Shown here: in pieces, positions 25,018 to 32,495 of the stretch
How the letters are laid out: each line of letters opens with the position of its first letter
Numbering within the stretch: position 1 is the stretch's first letter
Assembly (NCBI RefSeq): GCF_030814415.1
Contig: NZ_JAUSVB010000004.1
Coordinates: 372,001 to 436,000, forward strand
DNA: 64,000 nucleotides
Reading direction: 5' to 3'
From: Cellulomonas humilata
GTDB lineage: Bacteria; Actinomycetota; Actinomycetes; Actinomycetales; Cellulomonadaceae
Notes under the pieces: model-generated
The model's input: only the letters and a program-made list of their open reading frames with translations
Databases searched by the model: none
Told to the model about the DNA's origin: nothing
Position numbers and translations under genes: made by a program

Positions 25018-26262
25018 TCAAGGACCGAGCGCCCGGACGCGGCGTTCGACGGTCTCCCACGCCGCTGCCGACACACCGGGATGCCCGTCTCTGTCCACGA
25101 CCGAGAGCGCGTCCGCGATCGCCTGCACGGTCTGCGCGACGACTCGCTGCGCACGACGCGGCGCCATGCCCCAGGACCGTCCCTCGTCCGCGAGGTCCTC
25201 GGCCGTGATCGACGCGATCGCGTCCTTGCCGGACACCTCCATTGCGAGCCGCCCGGAGGAGACGCTCGTGTGCTCGTGCATCGAGATGTCGTAGGCGGGC
25301 GCGAGGTTCAGGCGTGCGCCGTCGGGGTGGCGGACGAACGAGTGGTTCTTGGCGTGGGCGTCGGTGTTGCCGATGGCGACGGTGAAGGTCACCAGGCGCA
25401 GGAGCTCGTCCGTGCGCGCGCCGCCGTCGGTCAGGACGCGCGCGGCCGCGACGTACGACGGCAGGGAGCGCCCCCGCTGGAACTTGCGCTCGGGGTCGGA
25501 CGTGTTGATTCCCAGCGCCTGGGCGAGGTCCTCCTGGTGGATGCGTTCGGTCGGCCCGTCGGACACGACGCGGTCGTACCGCGACACGACGATCGCGCGT
25601 ACCTCGTCGAACTGCTCGATCCGGGCGTCGACGCTGGTCAGGCCGATGCGCCGGGCGAGGTCGAGGGACGCCGCCTCGGTGTCGATGAGGTCCCGCGTCG
25701 GGGACTGCGCCGACCGCGACAGCTTGATGATGTGCGTCGACGCGGCACCGGCGCGGACGCGTGCCCAGCCGCCGTCGTGCCAGGCGAGGGCAACCTTGGG
25801 TTCCATGCCCGCGAGCGAGGTCAGCGAGTCGAGGCGGGTGTCCGCCGTCCCGGACGACGCCGACTGGCGCAGCATCGCCGCGACCTGCGCCCGGTCGACC
25901 GGTTCGAGGTGGGCCGTGGTCGCGGGGTCGGGGGCTCCCTCGTCGACAAGGACCAGGGCGCCGGCGGTGTCCTTGCCGTAGACGCCGAGGATGCCGAGGG
26001 TGTCGTCCGGGTCGATCCCGTGGTCGACGGCCATCGCGGTGCGGGTGCGACCTTCGGGGAGCAGACCCTCGAGCCACGCCCCGACGCGTGCCGGGTGCGA
26101 TCCTTCGGCGGTGGCGAGCGGGAGCAGGTGGGAGGCGACTCGTGACCCGGCACCCCAGCGTGCGACGGCGTCGTCGCTCCAGGCGAGGTCGAGCCGGCCG
26201 TCGCGGCTGGTGAGCGTGCCCGCCCGGGTGCCGTAGAGCCAGACGTCGAGCGCGGTGCTCAT
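25018..26262 (-). CDS. hipA: HipA-family serine/threonine kinase toxin
   Basis: A 414-residue HipA-like kinase. It contains the N-terminal HipA domain (LDVWLYGTRAGTLT), the LTSLAGMEPKVALAW loop that carries the regulatory serine region, the catalytic loop AIGNTDAHAKNHSF near residue 300 and metal-binding LAPAYDIS. E. coli HipA phosphorylates glutamyl-tRNA synthetase and triggers persistence; the target here is unknown. It overlaps hipB by four bases (ATGA), so the two are translationally coupled, antitoxin first. All kinase residues seem present, so the toxin is probably active. Confidence 0.92.
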   Translation of the reverse strand: MSTALDVWLYGTRAGTLTSRDGRLDLAWSDDAVARWGAGSRVASHLLPLATAEGSHPARVGAWLEGLLPEGRTRTAMAVDHGIDPDDTLGILGVYGKDTAGALVLVDEGAPDPATTAHLEPVDRAQVAAMLRQSASSGTADTRLDSLTSLAGMEPKVALAWHDGGWARVRAGAASTHIIKLSRSAQSPTRDLIDTEAASLDLARRIGLTSVDARIEQFDEVRAIVVSRYDRVVSDGPTERIHQEDLAQALGINTSDPERKFQRGRSLPSYVAAARVLTDGGARTDELLRLVTFTVAIGNTDAHAKNHSFVRHPDGARLNLAPAYDISMHEHTSVSSGRLAMEVSGKDAIASITAEDLADEGRSWGMAPRRAQRVVAQTVQAIADALSVVDRDGHPGVSAAAWETVERRVRALGP

Positions 26263-26492
26263 CGCTGCTCGGCCTTGAGCACGATGTCGAGCTCGCGCAG
26301 CACGGCGAAGAGCCGATCGGTGTACAGGCTCGGCTTGCCCTGCTCTATCTCGACGACGTAGCGGCGAGAGATGCCCAGCTCGTCGGCGAGCTCGGCCTGG
26401 GTGAGTCCGCGCTGGAGCCGTCGGTCGCGCAGGAAGGCGCCGAGATCGGCGGGTCGGGTGACCCAGGCCCAGGCGTGAGGAGTGGTCTCCAT
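26259..26492 (-). CDS. hipB: HipB-like antitoxin, XRE-family helix-turn-helix
   Basis: A 77-residue XRE-type DNA-binding protein (RDRRLQRGLTQAELADELG then SRRYVVEIEQGKPS). It should bind HipA and repress the hipBA operon. ATG 26492 is chosen over an upstream extension because GGAGG lies just before it and because the region upstream contains the operator sites. The four-base overlap with hipA and the order antitoxin-toxin are standard. Three evenly spaced operator-like sites at 26504-26573 are its probable targets. Confidence 0.9.
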   Translation of the reverse strand: METTPHAWAWVTRPADLGAFLRDRRLQRGLTQAELADELGISRRYVVEIEQGKPSLYTDRLFAVLRELDIVLKAEQR

Positions 26493-26503
26493 CGGTCCTC
26501 CAT

Positions 26504-26573
26504 GTGCGGATATCGTGTCATCTGCTCGGTGACACACTATCGTTACATCGAGCCAATGTCACCATATCGTGAC
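26504..26573. promoter_or_regulatory. Three operator-like sites phased at 27 bp upstream of hipBA
   Basis: TATCGT occurs at 26511, 26538 and 26565, exactly 27 bp apart. The third copy lies in a near-palindrome GTCACCATATCGTGAC (26558-26573), which has perfect GTCAC/GTGAC arms. The corresponding 16-mers around copies two and one match it at 12 and 11 positions. The sites cover the whole hipB upstream region and the third extends into the 3' end of the upstream hydrolase gene. They are the likely HipB operators; 27 bp is about two and a half helical turns. Confidence 0.65.
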
Positions 26574-27403
26574 GCCGAGATCAGCGACTCCACGCGGTCC
26601 GCCAGCACGGGCCAGGCGCGCTGCGGCGGCACCCCGTGGCCGGTACCGAGGATGACGAGAAGCTCCGCTCCGGGAATCTCCCGCGCGAGCGCCTCGCCGT
26701 GCGCCAGCGGAAACAGCGGGTCGTCATCGCCGTGCACCACGAGCGTGGGTACCGCGATCTCCCCGAGCCGCCCCCGGACCGACGGGCCGGGGTCGACGAG
26801 GAACGGGTTGGTCGTGGCGGCCCGCAGGTCGTTCGACCGGTCCGCGGTGCGCTGCGCGATCACCCGTTGGAGCGCCTCGTCATAGCCCCCGCGCTGGAAC
26901 GGTCGCTCGAGCTCGGTCAGGTAGGCGACGACGGCGTCGCGGTCGTCCCAGTCGGGCTCGTCCGTGCCGCCGTCGAAGAACGCGCGTAGCTCGTCGGCCA
27001 TCCCCGGCAGCCCTGCGGAACCCGGCGTGCTGCTCACCAGCGTCAGGGTGGCCACCCGGGCCGGGTGGTCGAGCGCGAGCAGCTGCCCGACCAGTCCACC
27101 GCCCGACAGCCCCAGCACGTGCGCGCGGTCGACACCCTCGTCGTCCAGGAGCGCGAGCACGTCGCCCACCACGTCGCTCATCCCATAGCCCGGCTGCCCC
27201 ACCGGCCACGTCGTCGAGCGGCCCTGGTCGCGCGCGTCGTACCGCAGCACCCGGTGGTGCTGCGCCAGCAGGTCGACCAGACCGTCCGGCCACGCGACCA
27301 ACGAGCAGCCCGCGCCGTGCACGAGCACGAGCATCTCGCCGGCACCGGAGACGTCGACGCACAGCCGCACGCCGTCGGCCACGTCCACCATCCGCTCCGT
27401 CAT
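26543..27403 (-). CDS. Alpha/beta hydrolase (esterase/lactonase-like)
   Basis: A 286-residue hydrolase with oxyanion motif LVLVHGAGCSLVAW, nucleophile elbow GLSGGGLVGQLL near residue 97, a late Asp in VHGDDDPLFPL and His in GTGHGVPP. It resembles the aclacinomycin-methylesterase-like group; the substrate is unknown. Its start overlaps the ChaB-like gene by four bases. Its last codons, encoding RYGDIGSM, coincide with one of the hipBA operator-like sites, so hip control elements are embedded in coding sequence. Confidence 0.85.
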   Translation of the reverse strand: MTERMVDVADGVRLCVDVSGAGEMLVLVHGAGCSLVAWPDGLVDLLAQHHRVLRYDARDQGRSTTWPVGQPGYGMSDVVGDVLALLDDEGVDRAHVLGLSGGGLVGQLLALDHPARVATLTLVSSTPGSAGLPGMADELRAFFDGGTDEPDWDDRDAVVAYLTELERPFQRGGYDEALQRVIAQRTADRSNDLRAATTNPFLVDPGPSVRGRLGEIAVPTLVVHGDDDPLFPLAHGEALAREIPGAELLVILGTGHGVPPQRAWPVLADRVESLISASRYGDIGSM

Positions 27404-27822
27404 CGGAGCGCCTCCCGGCTGCGGCGGTCGTTCTCCTTCTCGATCGCCTCGACCAGCTCGTCCTTGCGCATCCGCGAGCGCCCGGCGATGCCGAGCTCCG
27501 TCGCGACGTCGTAGAGGTGCGCCTTGCTCGCGTTGGCGTCGACGCCGCCGGCCGTCGGCGCGTCCGAGCCGTACCCCTCCTCCGCGTGCTGGTCCGACGG
27601 CCCGTACTCCGCCTTCGGGCGCCAGCTGTCGCCGACCTTCTCGTGGCTGTGCTTGAGGGCGGCGAAGGCGACGCGGTGCGCGCGCTCCTCGTCGCCGTCG
27701 TACTGCTCGATCGCCGCGTCGTAGGCGTGCGCGAACGTCCGCTGCGCCAGTTCGTCGGACCGCTGCAACGTGCTGGGCAGCTCGCTCTGCTTCGCGGCTC
27801 CGGATCGTGTGGTCTTGGGCAC
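27400..27822 (-). CDS. ChaB-like protein with C-terminal Rho-N domain
   Basis: A 140-residue protein whose first 75 residues match the ChaB family (LPSTLQRSDELAQRTFAHAY then EERAHRVAFAALKHSHEKVG) and whose last 35 (HLYDVATELGIAGRSRMRKD) look like a Rho-N/SAP-type nucleic-acid-binding module. ChaB was named as a cation-transport regulator in E. coli but its biochemical role is unclear; the Rho-N tail suggests DNA or RNA binding. GTG 27822 is my choice; GTG 27849 is an alternative. It is translationally coupled to the downstream hydrolase gene. Confidence 0.8.
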   Translation of the reverse strand: MPKTTRSGAAKQSELPSTLQRSDELAQRTFAHAYDAAIEQYDGDEERAHRVAFAALKHSHEKVGDSWRPKAEYGPSDQHAEEGYGSDAPTAGGVDANASKAHLYDVATELGIAGRSRMRKDELVEAIEKENDRRSREALR

Positions 27823-27936
27823 GACTCGATCGTCACCCGCGGCGCGCACCGTCGCCAGTGGGCCTTAGGTCACTGGTTGGGGGCCCGACCGCCTCAGATG
27901 ATGGCAGGACCGAGAAGAGCAGATCAGGAGCGTGAC

Positions 27937-28374
27937 GTGACAGACAACGACGTGCGAGGCCGCGCCGTCCCCATCGAGGGCGTCGACGGTGAGGTCCGCG
28001 TGTACCGCCGCCACCCGAACGGCGGCGGGCTGGTCGAGGTCACCGCGACGGTGGCCGACGGCGCAGCGGTGCACGAGTCCGCGTACGTCGAGTCCGGGTC
28101 GGTGCTCGGCGACGGCACCCACGTCGGCCCCGGCTGCTGGATCGAGTCCGGCGTGACGGTCGGCGCCGACGTCAGGTTCGGGCAGAACGTGCACCTCGGC
28201 TCCGGCTCACGGGTCGGCGACGGTGCCCGGATCGGCGCCAACGCCCGCCTCGGTGCTGGCGTGGTCGTCGCCGCCGGCGCCCGGGTCGCTCTCGACGCCC
28301 GGGTCGCCGACCGCCACGTCGTGCTCGGCGACCGGCGCCGGGCGCCGAGGTCGGACTTCGGGACTGCGGCCTAG
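27937..28374 (+). CDS. Hexapeptide-repeat (left-handed beta-helix) protein
   Basis: A 145-residue protein dominated by imperfect hexapeptide repeats (GSVLGDGTHVGPGCWIESG, then GVTVGADVRFG), the coil pattern of a left-handed beta helix found in acyltransferases and gamma-carbonic anhydrases. No catalytic histidine of an acyltransferase or full set of carbonic-anhydrase zinc ligands is evident, so it may be structural or degenerate. GTG 27937 is preferred over ATG 27901 because AGGAG at 27926-27930 is well placed for it. It is divergent from the ChaB-like gene. Confidence 0.75.
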   Translation: MTDNDVRGRAVPIEGVDGEVRVYRRHPNGGGLVEVTATVADGAAVHESAYVESGSVLGDGTHVGPGCWIESGVTVGADVRFGQNVHLGSGSRVGDGARIGANARLGAGVVVAAGARVALDARVADRHVVLGDRRRAPRSDFGTAA

Positions 28375-28376
28375 GC

Positions 28377-28928
28377 TCAGCCTGCCTCGGCCTTGGCGGC
28401 CTCCGCGGCGGCCTTGATCTCGTCGGCCTCGACCTTGTCGATCGCCTTCTCGACGATCGCGTCCGCCTTCTCCAGCGCCTTGCGGATCTCGACCGCACCC
28501 GGGTCGGAGACCAGCGCCAGGAGCCCGGAGTGCCCGGGGACGATCGCGTTCGCCAGCTCCTCGGCGAGGTCCTTGCGGTGCTTCAGCTCACGCGCCTTGC
28601 CCGTTGCGGCACCTACGGCACCCAGGACCGCGGCGCTGCCGATGATCGACGGCGGGAAGATCAGGCCCAGCGCGACGCCGCCGACCACACCCCACTTCAG
28701 ACCGTGCCGGGTGCTGTGGTCGGTCGCCTTCTGGATCTCGAGCGTGCCGTCCTCGGCACGCGCGACGACGATGACGCCGTCGATCTCGAGCGTCCTGCCG
28801 TCCTCGATCGACTTGAGCGCCTCGTACGCGGCCAAGGCCGTGTCCGTGTCCGCGAAGTCGGCCACGAAGAGGGTGTAGGCGCCGTCCGAGAGGGCGGCGA
28901 CGACGTCGGTGGGCTGGTCGTCCGACAT
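28377..28928 (-). CDS. DUF1269-like protein with glycine-rich hydrophobic segment
   Basis: A 183-residue protein. The N-terminal part (YTLFVADFADTDTALAAYEAL) forms a ferredoxin-like domain, followed by a glycine-rich hydrophobic hairpin (VVGGVALGLIFPPSIIGSAA) that could insert in a membrane, and a charged, Ala/Glu/Lys-rich helical tail. This resembles the DUF1269 family, often stress-associated, with no known activity. Its ATG has a strong AAGGAG ribosome site at ideal spacing, so it has a leader. It converges with the hexapeptide gene two bases apart. Confidence 0.75.
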   Translation of the reverse strand: MSDDQPTDVVAALSDGAYTLFVADFADTDTALAAYEALKSIEDGRTLEIDGVIVVARAEDGTLEIQKATDHSTRHGLKWGVVGGVALGLIFPPSIIGSAAVLGAVGAATGKARELKHRKDLAEELANAIVPGHSGLLALVSDPGAVEIRKALEKADAIVEKAIDKVEADEIKAAAEAAKAEAG

Positions 28929-29050
28929 AGAGAGCTCCTTCGTCTGCAGAGACTTGTCCGATCTGGTGCGATACCGACCGTAGACCCGTCGGAGACCTGA
29001 GCGCAGGTGCACGGGTCCCGCGTCGGGAACCCGGTCTACGCTCGTCGGGC

Positions 29051-29734
29051 ATGAGCTTCCTCTACGAGGAGCGAGCCTCATCGTCGGTGTTCGTCGACGT
29101 CGTCTGGCACACCCACGACACCAGCGACGGGACCTACCTCGCGTCGGCCGACGCGCGCTGGGACATGATCTTCACGATCGCCGGTGACGGTCACCGCGTG
29201 CTGCTCAGCGGCCCGTCGACGCTGCCCACGCCGGTGCCGTACACCGCCGGCAACCGGAACGTGGGCATCCGCTTCGCGCCGGGCGCCTACTTCACGCACG
29301 TCCCCGTCGGCGCGATGCGGGACCACACCGAGAGGCTCGCGATGCCCTCCCCCGGACTGTTCCTGCTGGGTGGGTCGGCGTGGCCGTTCCCCGGGACGGA
29401 CGACGAGCTGGTCGACGCCCTCGTCGAGTCCTTCGCCCACGACGGCCTGCTCGCGCACGACGACGTCGTGGAGGCAGCGCTCGACGGCGACCCGGTCCCG
29501 CTGTCGCCCCGCTCGGTCGAGCGGCACTTCACGCACGCCACCGGGATGAGCCCGCGCGAGGTCCGTCGGATCGCGCGGGCACGTGAGGCCGTGGCACGCC
29601 TGCAGAGCGGCGAGGCCATCGCCGACGTCGCCCACCACCTCGGCTACGCGGACCAGTCCCACCTGACACGTGAGCTCAAGCGGCTCACCGGGTACACGCC
29701 TGGTCAGTCGCAGGGTCGCGGCGAACCCGTCTGA
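29051..29734 (+). CDS. AraC-family transcriptional regulator
   Basis: A 227-residue regulator with the AraC DNA-binding domain at the C-terminus (two helix-turn-helices: MSPREVRRIARAREAVARL and IADVAHHLGYADQSHLTREL). The N-terminal half is a cupin-like effector domain. The ligand is unknown. The epoxide hydrolase 86 bp downstream on the same strand is a natural target. The ATG is leaderless, with TACGCT at 29037-29042 eight bases upstream. Confidence 0.88.
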   Translation: MSFLYEERASSSVFVDVVWHTHDTSDGTYLASADARWDMIFTIAGDGHRVLLSGPSTLPTPVPYTAGNRNVGIRFAPGAYFTHVPVGAMRDHTERLAMPSPGLFLLGGSAWPFPGTDDELVDALVESFAHDGLLAHDDVVEAALDGDPVPLSPRSVERHFTHATGMSPREVRRIARAREAVARLQSGEAIADVAHHLGYADQSHLTRELKRLTGYTPGQSQGRGEPV

Positions 29735-29820
29735 GTGTCGCCAGGGTTCAAGACACCTCGCCGGGCGCTCCGGTTGGCTCGGACGGCACGCACCACGCCG
29801 ACGGAGAGGACCGAGCTGCC

Positions 29821-30951
29821 ATGGACATCCGACCGTACGAGATCGCGATCCCGACCGAGGAGCTCGACGACCTGACCGACCGGCTCGCCCGCACCCGCTG
29901 GCCGGCCGACCTCACGCCCGGCTGGGAGCGCGGCACCCCCGTGTCCTACGCACGACGACTCGCGGAGCACTGGCGCACGGGCTTCGACTGGCGCGCCCAG
30001 GAGCAGCGGCTCAACCGCCTGCCGCAGTTCCTCGCCGACGTCGACGGCCAGCCGGTCCACGGGCTGCACGTGCGCTCCGCCCACGAGCACGCGACGCCGC
30101 TGCTGCTGTGCCACGGGTACCCCGCGTCGTTCGTCGAGTTCGCCGAGCTCGCGCCCGCCCTGGCCGACCCGGTGGACGGTCCGGCGTTCCACGTCGTCGT
30201 GCCGTCGATCCCCGGCTTCGGCTTCTCGACCCCGCTGACGGGCCACGGCTGGGACCTCGTCCGGACCGCCGACGCGTTCGACCGGATCATGCGCGCCCTC
30301 GGCTACGAGCGGTACGCGGTGGTGGGTGGCGACGTCGGTGCCGGCATCAGCGAGCAGCTGTGCCTCGATGCCGGCGACCGGGTGATCGCCTCGCTGGTCA
30401 CCACCGACCCGGGCGCCATCGCGACCGCGTACACCCCGCCCACCGACCACCTGACCGAGGAGGAGAAGGCACGGCACGAGAGCCTCAAGGCAGCCCGCGC
30501 GGAGGACTTCGGGTACCTGCAGGTGCAGACCACCCGGCCCCTGAGCGTCGCGTACGGGCTGACCGACTCCCCCGTCATGCAGCTGACGTGGATCGTCGAG
30601 AAGCTCCGCGAGTGGACCGACCCCGAGCGCGAGCTGCCCGAGGACGCGGTCGACCTCGACCACCTCCTCACGCTGGTGAGCGTCGCGTGGTTCGGGCGGG
30701 GCGGCGACGGCGGCGCGAACCTGCTGTACGAGGCCGCGCACGCGTCGATGGCGTGGGGGCGCACCCACGACAGACCGCAGGGCATGGTCGCGTTCGGCGA
30801 GGAGCCGCTGATGCGACGCATCCTCGACCGCGACGGGCACCTGGCGTTCTGGGCCGAGCACCCCCGCGGTGGGCACTTCCCGGCGATGGAGCGTCCCGAC
30901 GAGCTCGCCGGGGACATCCGCAGGTTCCTCGCGGCGGTGCCCGTCGGCTGA
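29821..30951 (+). CDS. Epoxide hydrolase (EHN-type alpha/beta hydrolase)
   Basis: A 376-residue epoxide hydrolase of the microsomal/JH type. The N-terminal EHN region (PYEIAIPTEELDDLTDRLAR) is followed by the oxyanion motif CHGYPASFVEF near 98, the aspartate nucleophile in VVGGDVGAGI near 168 and the catalytic histidine in PRGGHFPAME near 352. Such enzymes detoxify epoxides. Likely functional partner is the upstream AraC regulator. No signal peptide is present. Confidence 0.9.
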   Translation: MDIRPYEIAIPTEELDDLTDRLARTRWPADLTPGWERGTPVSYARRLAEHWRTGFDWRAQEQRLNRLPQFLADVDGQPVHGLHVRSAHEHATPLLLCHGYPASFVEFAELAPALADPVDGPAFHVVVPSIPGFGFSTPLTGHGWDLVRTADAFDRIMRALGYERYAVVGGDVGAGISEQLCLDAGDRVIASLVTTDPGAIATAYTPPTDHLTEEEKARHESLKAARAEDFGYLQVQTTRPLSVAYGLTDSPVMQLTWIVEKLREWTDPERELPEDAVDLDHLLTLVSVAWFGRGGDGGANLLYEAAHASMAWGRTHDRPQGMVAFGEEPLMRRILDRDGHLAFWAEHPRGGHFPAMERPDELAGDIRRFLAAVPVG

Positions 30952-31002
30952 GCCGAGGTGAGGTGAGGATGGCCGGATGTGGGTGGTATGAGGTCTGATC
31001 GT

Positions 31003-31038
31003 GTCGTGCGGCCGCGCAGCACCGTGCGCGGCCACGAC
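31003..31038 (+). promoter_or_regulatory. Long hairpin immediately upstream of a ribosome-binding site
   Basis: GTCGTG and GCCGCGCA pair with TGCGCGGC and CACGAC to form a 14-bp stem with one two-base bulge and a six-base loop (GCACCG). The stem ends only four bases before the GGAGG ribosome site of the downstream reductase gene (ATG 31053). It may be the terminator of the epoxide hydrolase gene or a translational control element of the reductase gene. Confidence 0.55.
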
Positions 31039-31052
31039 CCTGGAGGACCCCG

Positions 31053-31670
31053 ATGGCGACGATCGTCTCCACCCTGTTCATCTCGCTCGACGGCGTGGCC
31101 GAGATCGACCCGGCGTGGCACTTCCCGTACTTCGACGCGAACATGGGCGCCGCGGTCGGCGCGGACTACGAGGACGTCGACGTCCTCCTGCTCGGGCGCG
31201 TGACCTACGACAGCTTCGCCGGCGCGTGGCCCGACCGCGAGACCGCCGGCGGGGAGGACGCCACGTTCGCGGCGCAGCTCGGTGACATGCGCAAGGTCGT
31301 CGCCACGCGCGGCAGCCAGGACCTCGGCTGGCGGAACGCCGAGGCCGTCCAGGGCGACCTCGTCGAGGCCGTCACGGCGCTCAAGGCCGACCCGACGATC
31401 GGCAAGATCCTCATCGCGGGGTCCCTCTCGGTCGTCCGGGAGCTGCTCGCCGCCCAGCTGGTCGACCAGCTGAGCCTGCTCGTCCACCCCGTGGCAGCAC
31501 GCCACGGCGAGCGGCTGTTCGACGACGGTGAGCCCATCTACCCCCTGCGGCTGCTGCGCTCCGAGGTCTTCCCGACCGGCGTCGTGCACCTCGTCTACGC
31601 GCCCAGCGAGCTGCCCGGCAGCCAGACCTACGAGGACGTCACCGACAAGGTGCCGGGCGCCGACGGCTAG
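31053..31670 (+). CDS. Dihydrofolate reductase-family protein (RibD C-terminal fold)
   Basis: A 205-residue member of the RibD_C/DHFR-like group. Family segments are STLFISLDGVAE at the N-terminus, VDVLLLGRVTYDSFAGAWP near 42-58 and ILIAGSLSVVRELLAAQLVDQL near 115. These proteins are annotated as reductases; most, like this one, lack proof of dihydrofolate reduction and could act on other substrates. A strong GGAGG ribosome site precedes the ATG, itself preceded by a stable hairpin. Its stop shares CTAG with the converging SDR gene. Confidence 0.83.
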   Translation: MATIVSTLFISLDGVAEIDPAWHFPYFDANMGAAVGADYEDVDVLLLGRVTYDSFAGAWPDRETAGGEDATFAAQLGDMRKVVATRGSQDLGWRNAEAVQGDLVEAVTALKADPTIGKILIAGSLSVVRELLAAQLVDQLSLLVHPVAARHGERLFDDGEPIYPLRLLRSEVFPTGVVHLVYAPSELPGSQTYEDVTDKVPGADG

Positions 31671-32407
31671 ACCGCTTCGGGGTCGGATCCCTGCGCTGCC
31701 CGTCCGCCGTCGACCGGGAGGACCACGCCGTTCACGAAGCTCGCGTCGTCGGACAACAGGTAGGCGACCGCGGCCGCGACCTCCTGCGCCGTGCCGACCC
31801 GGCCGAGCGGGTGCAAAGCCGCCATCTGCGCGTCGACCTGCGGGTGCTGCTCGCGATAGGCCTCGTACCGCGGCGTGCTGATCGACCCGAGGGCCACGGC
31901 GTTGGTGCGGATCCGGGCCGGGCCGTGGTCGACGGCGACGGCTCGGGTCAGGCCCTCGATGGCCGCCTTCGCCGTCGCGTAGGGCAGTGCGCCGCGGACC
32001 GGCCGTCGCGCCTGGTGGGAGGACACGTTCACGATCGCACCCGCACGGGAACGAGCCAGGAAGTGGTTCACGGCCGTGTGGCAGCCCGTGACCGCGAGCG
32101 CGACGTTGGCCGTGATCATCGCGAGGATGTCGTCGCTCGTCGCGGCATCGAGCGCGGCGTCCTGGAAGATCGCCGCGTTGTTGACCCACCCCACCAGCGG
32201 GCCCGCGGACTCCGCGCGAGCGGCGGCTCGTCGGGCCGTCTGCGCATCGCGCGCGTCTCCGGAGACCAGGGAGATCTGCGGGTCGTGCCAGTCGAGCGCG
32301 TCGACGACGTCCAGGACGACGACATGCCCGCGCTGCGCCAGCCGGGTCGCGATCTCCCGGCCGACGCCACGGCTGCCGCCGGTCACCACGTAGGAGCGTT
32401 CGGTCAC
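31667..32407 (-). CDS. SDR-family oxidoreductase
   Basis: A 246-residue classical short-chain dehydrogenase: TGGSRGVGREIATRL nucleotide motif, WVNNAAIFQD, catalytic serine in IVNVSSHQAR and YATAKAAIEG (YxxxK), and the C-terminal FVNGVVLPVDGG. The substrate is unknown. It starts with GTG. It follows the PEP-mutase-family gene by 88 bp on the same strand. Confidence 0.88.
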   Translation of the reverse strand: MTERSYVVTGGSRGVGREIATRLAQRGHVVVLDVVDALDWHDPQISLVSGDARDAQTARRAAARAESAGPLVGWVNNAAIFQDAALDAATSDDILAMITANVALAVTGCHTAVNHFLARSRAGAIVNVSSHQARRPVRGALPYATAKAAIEGLTRAVAVDHGPARIRTNAVALGSISTPRYEAYREQHPQVDAQMAALHPLGRVGTAQEVAAAVAYLLSDDASFVNGVVLPVDGGRAAQGSDPEAV

Positions 32408-32495
32408 TGTGCGGTCATCCTCGGTCGTCGCACGCGGACAGGACGACTCATGCTCTCGCGCTGCGCGCTCGCCGGCACACCCGGACGCCGTCCCG

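Noticed and set aside
25018..28928. Genomic island around hipBA
   Set aside because: Base composition and codon use look like the flanks, and no integrase, tRNA junction, direct repeats or IS remnants are visible.
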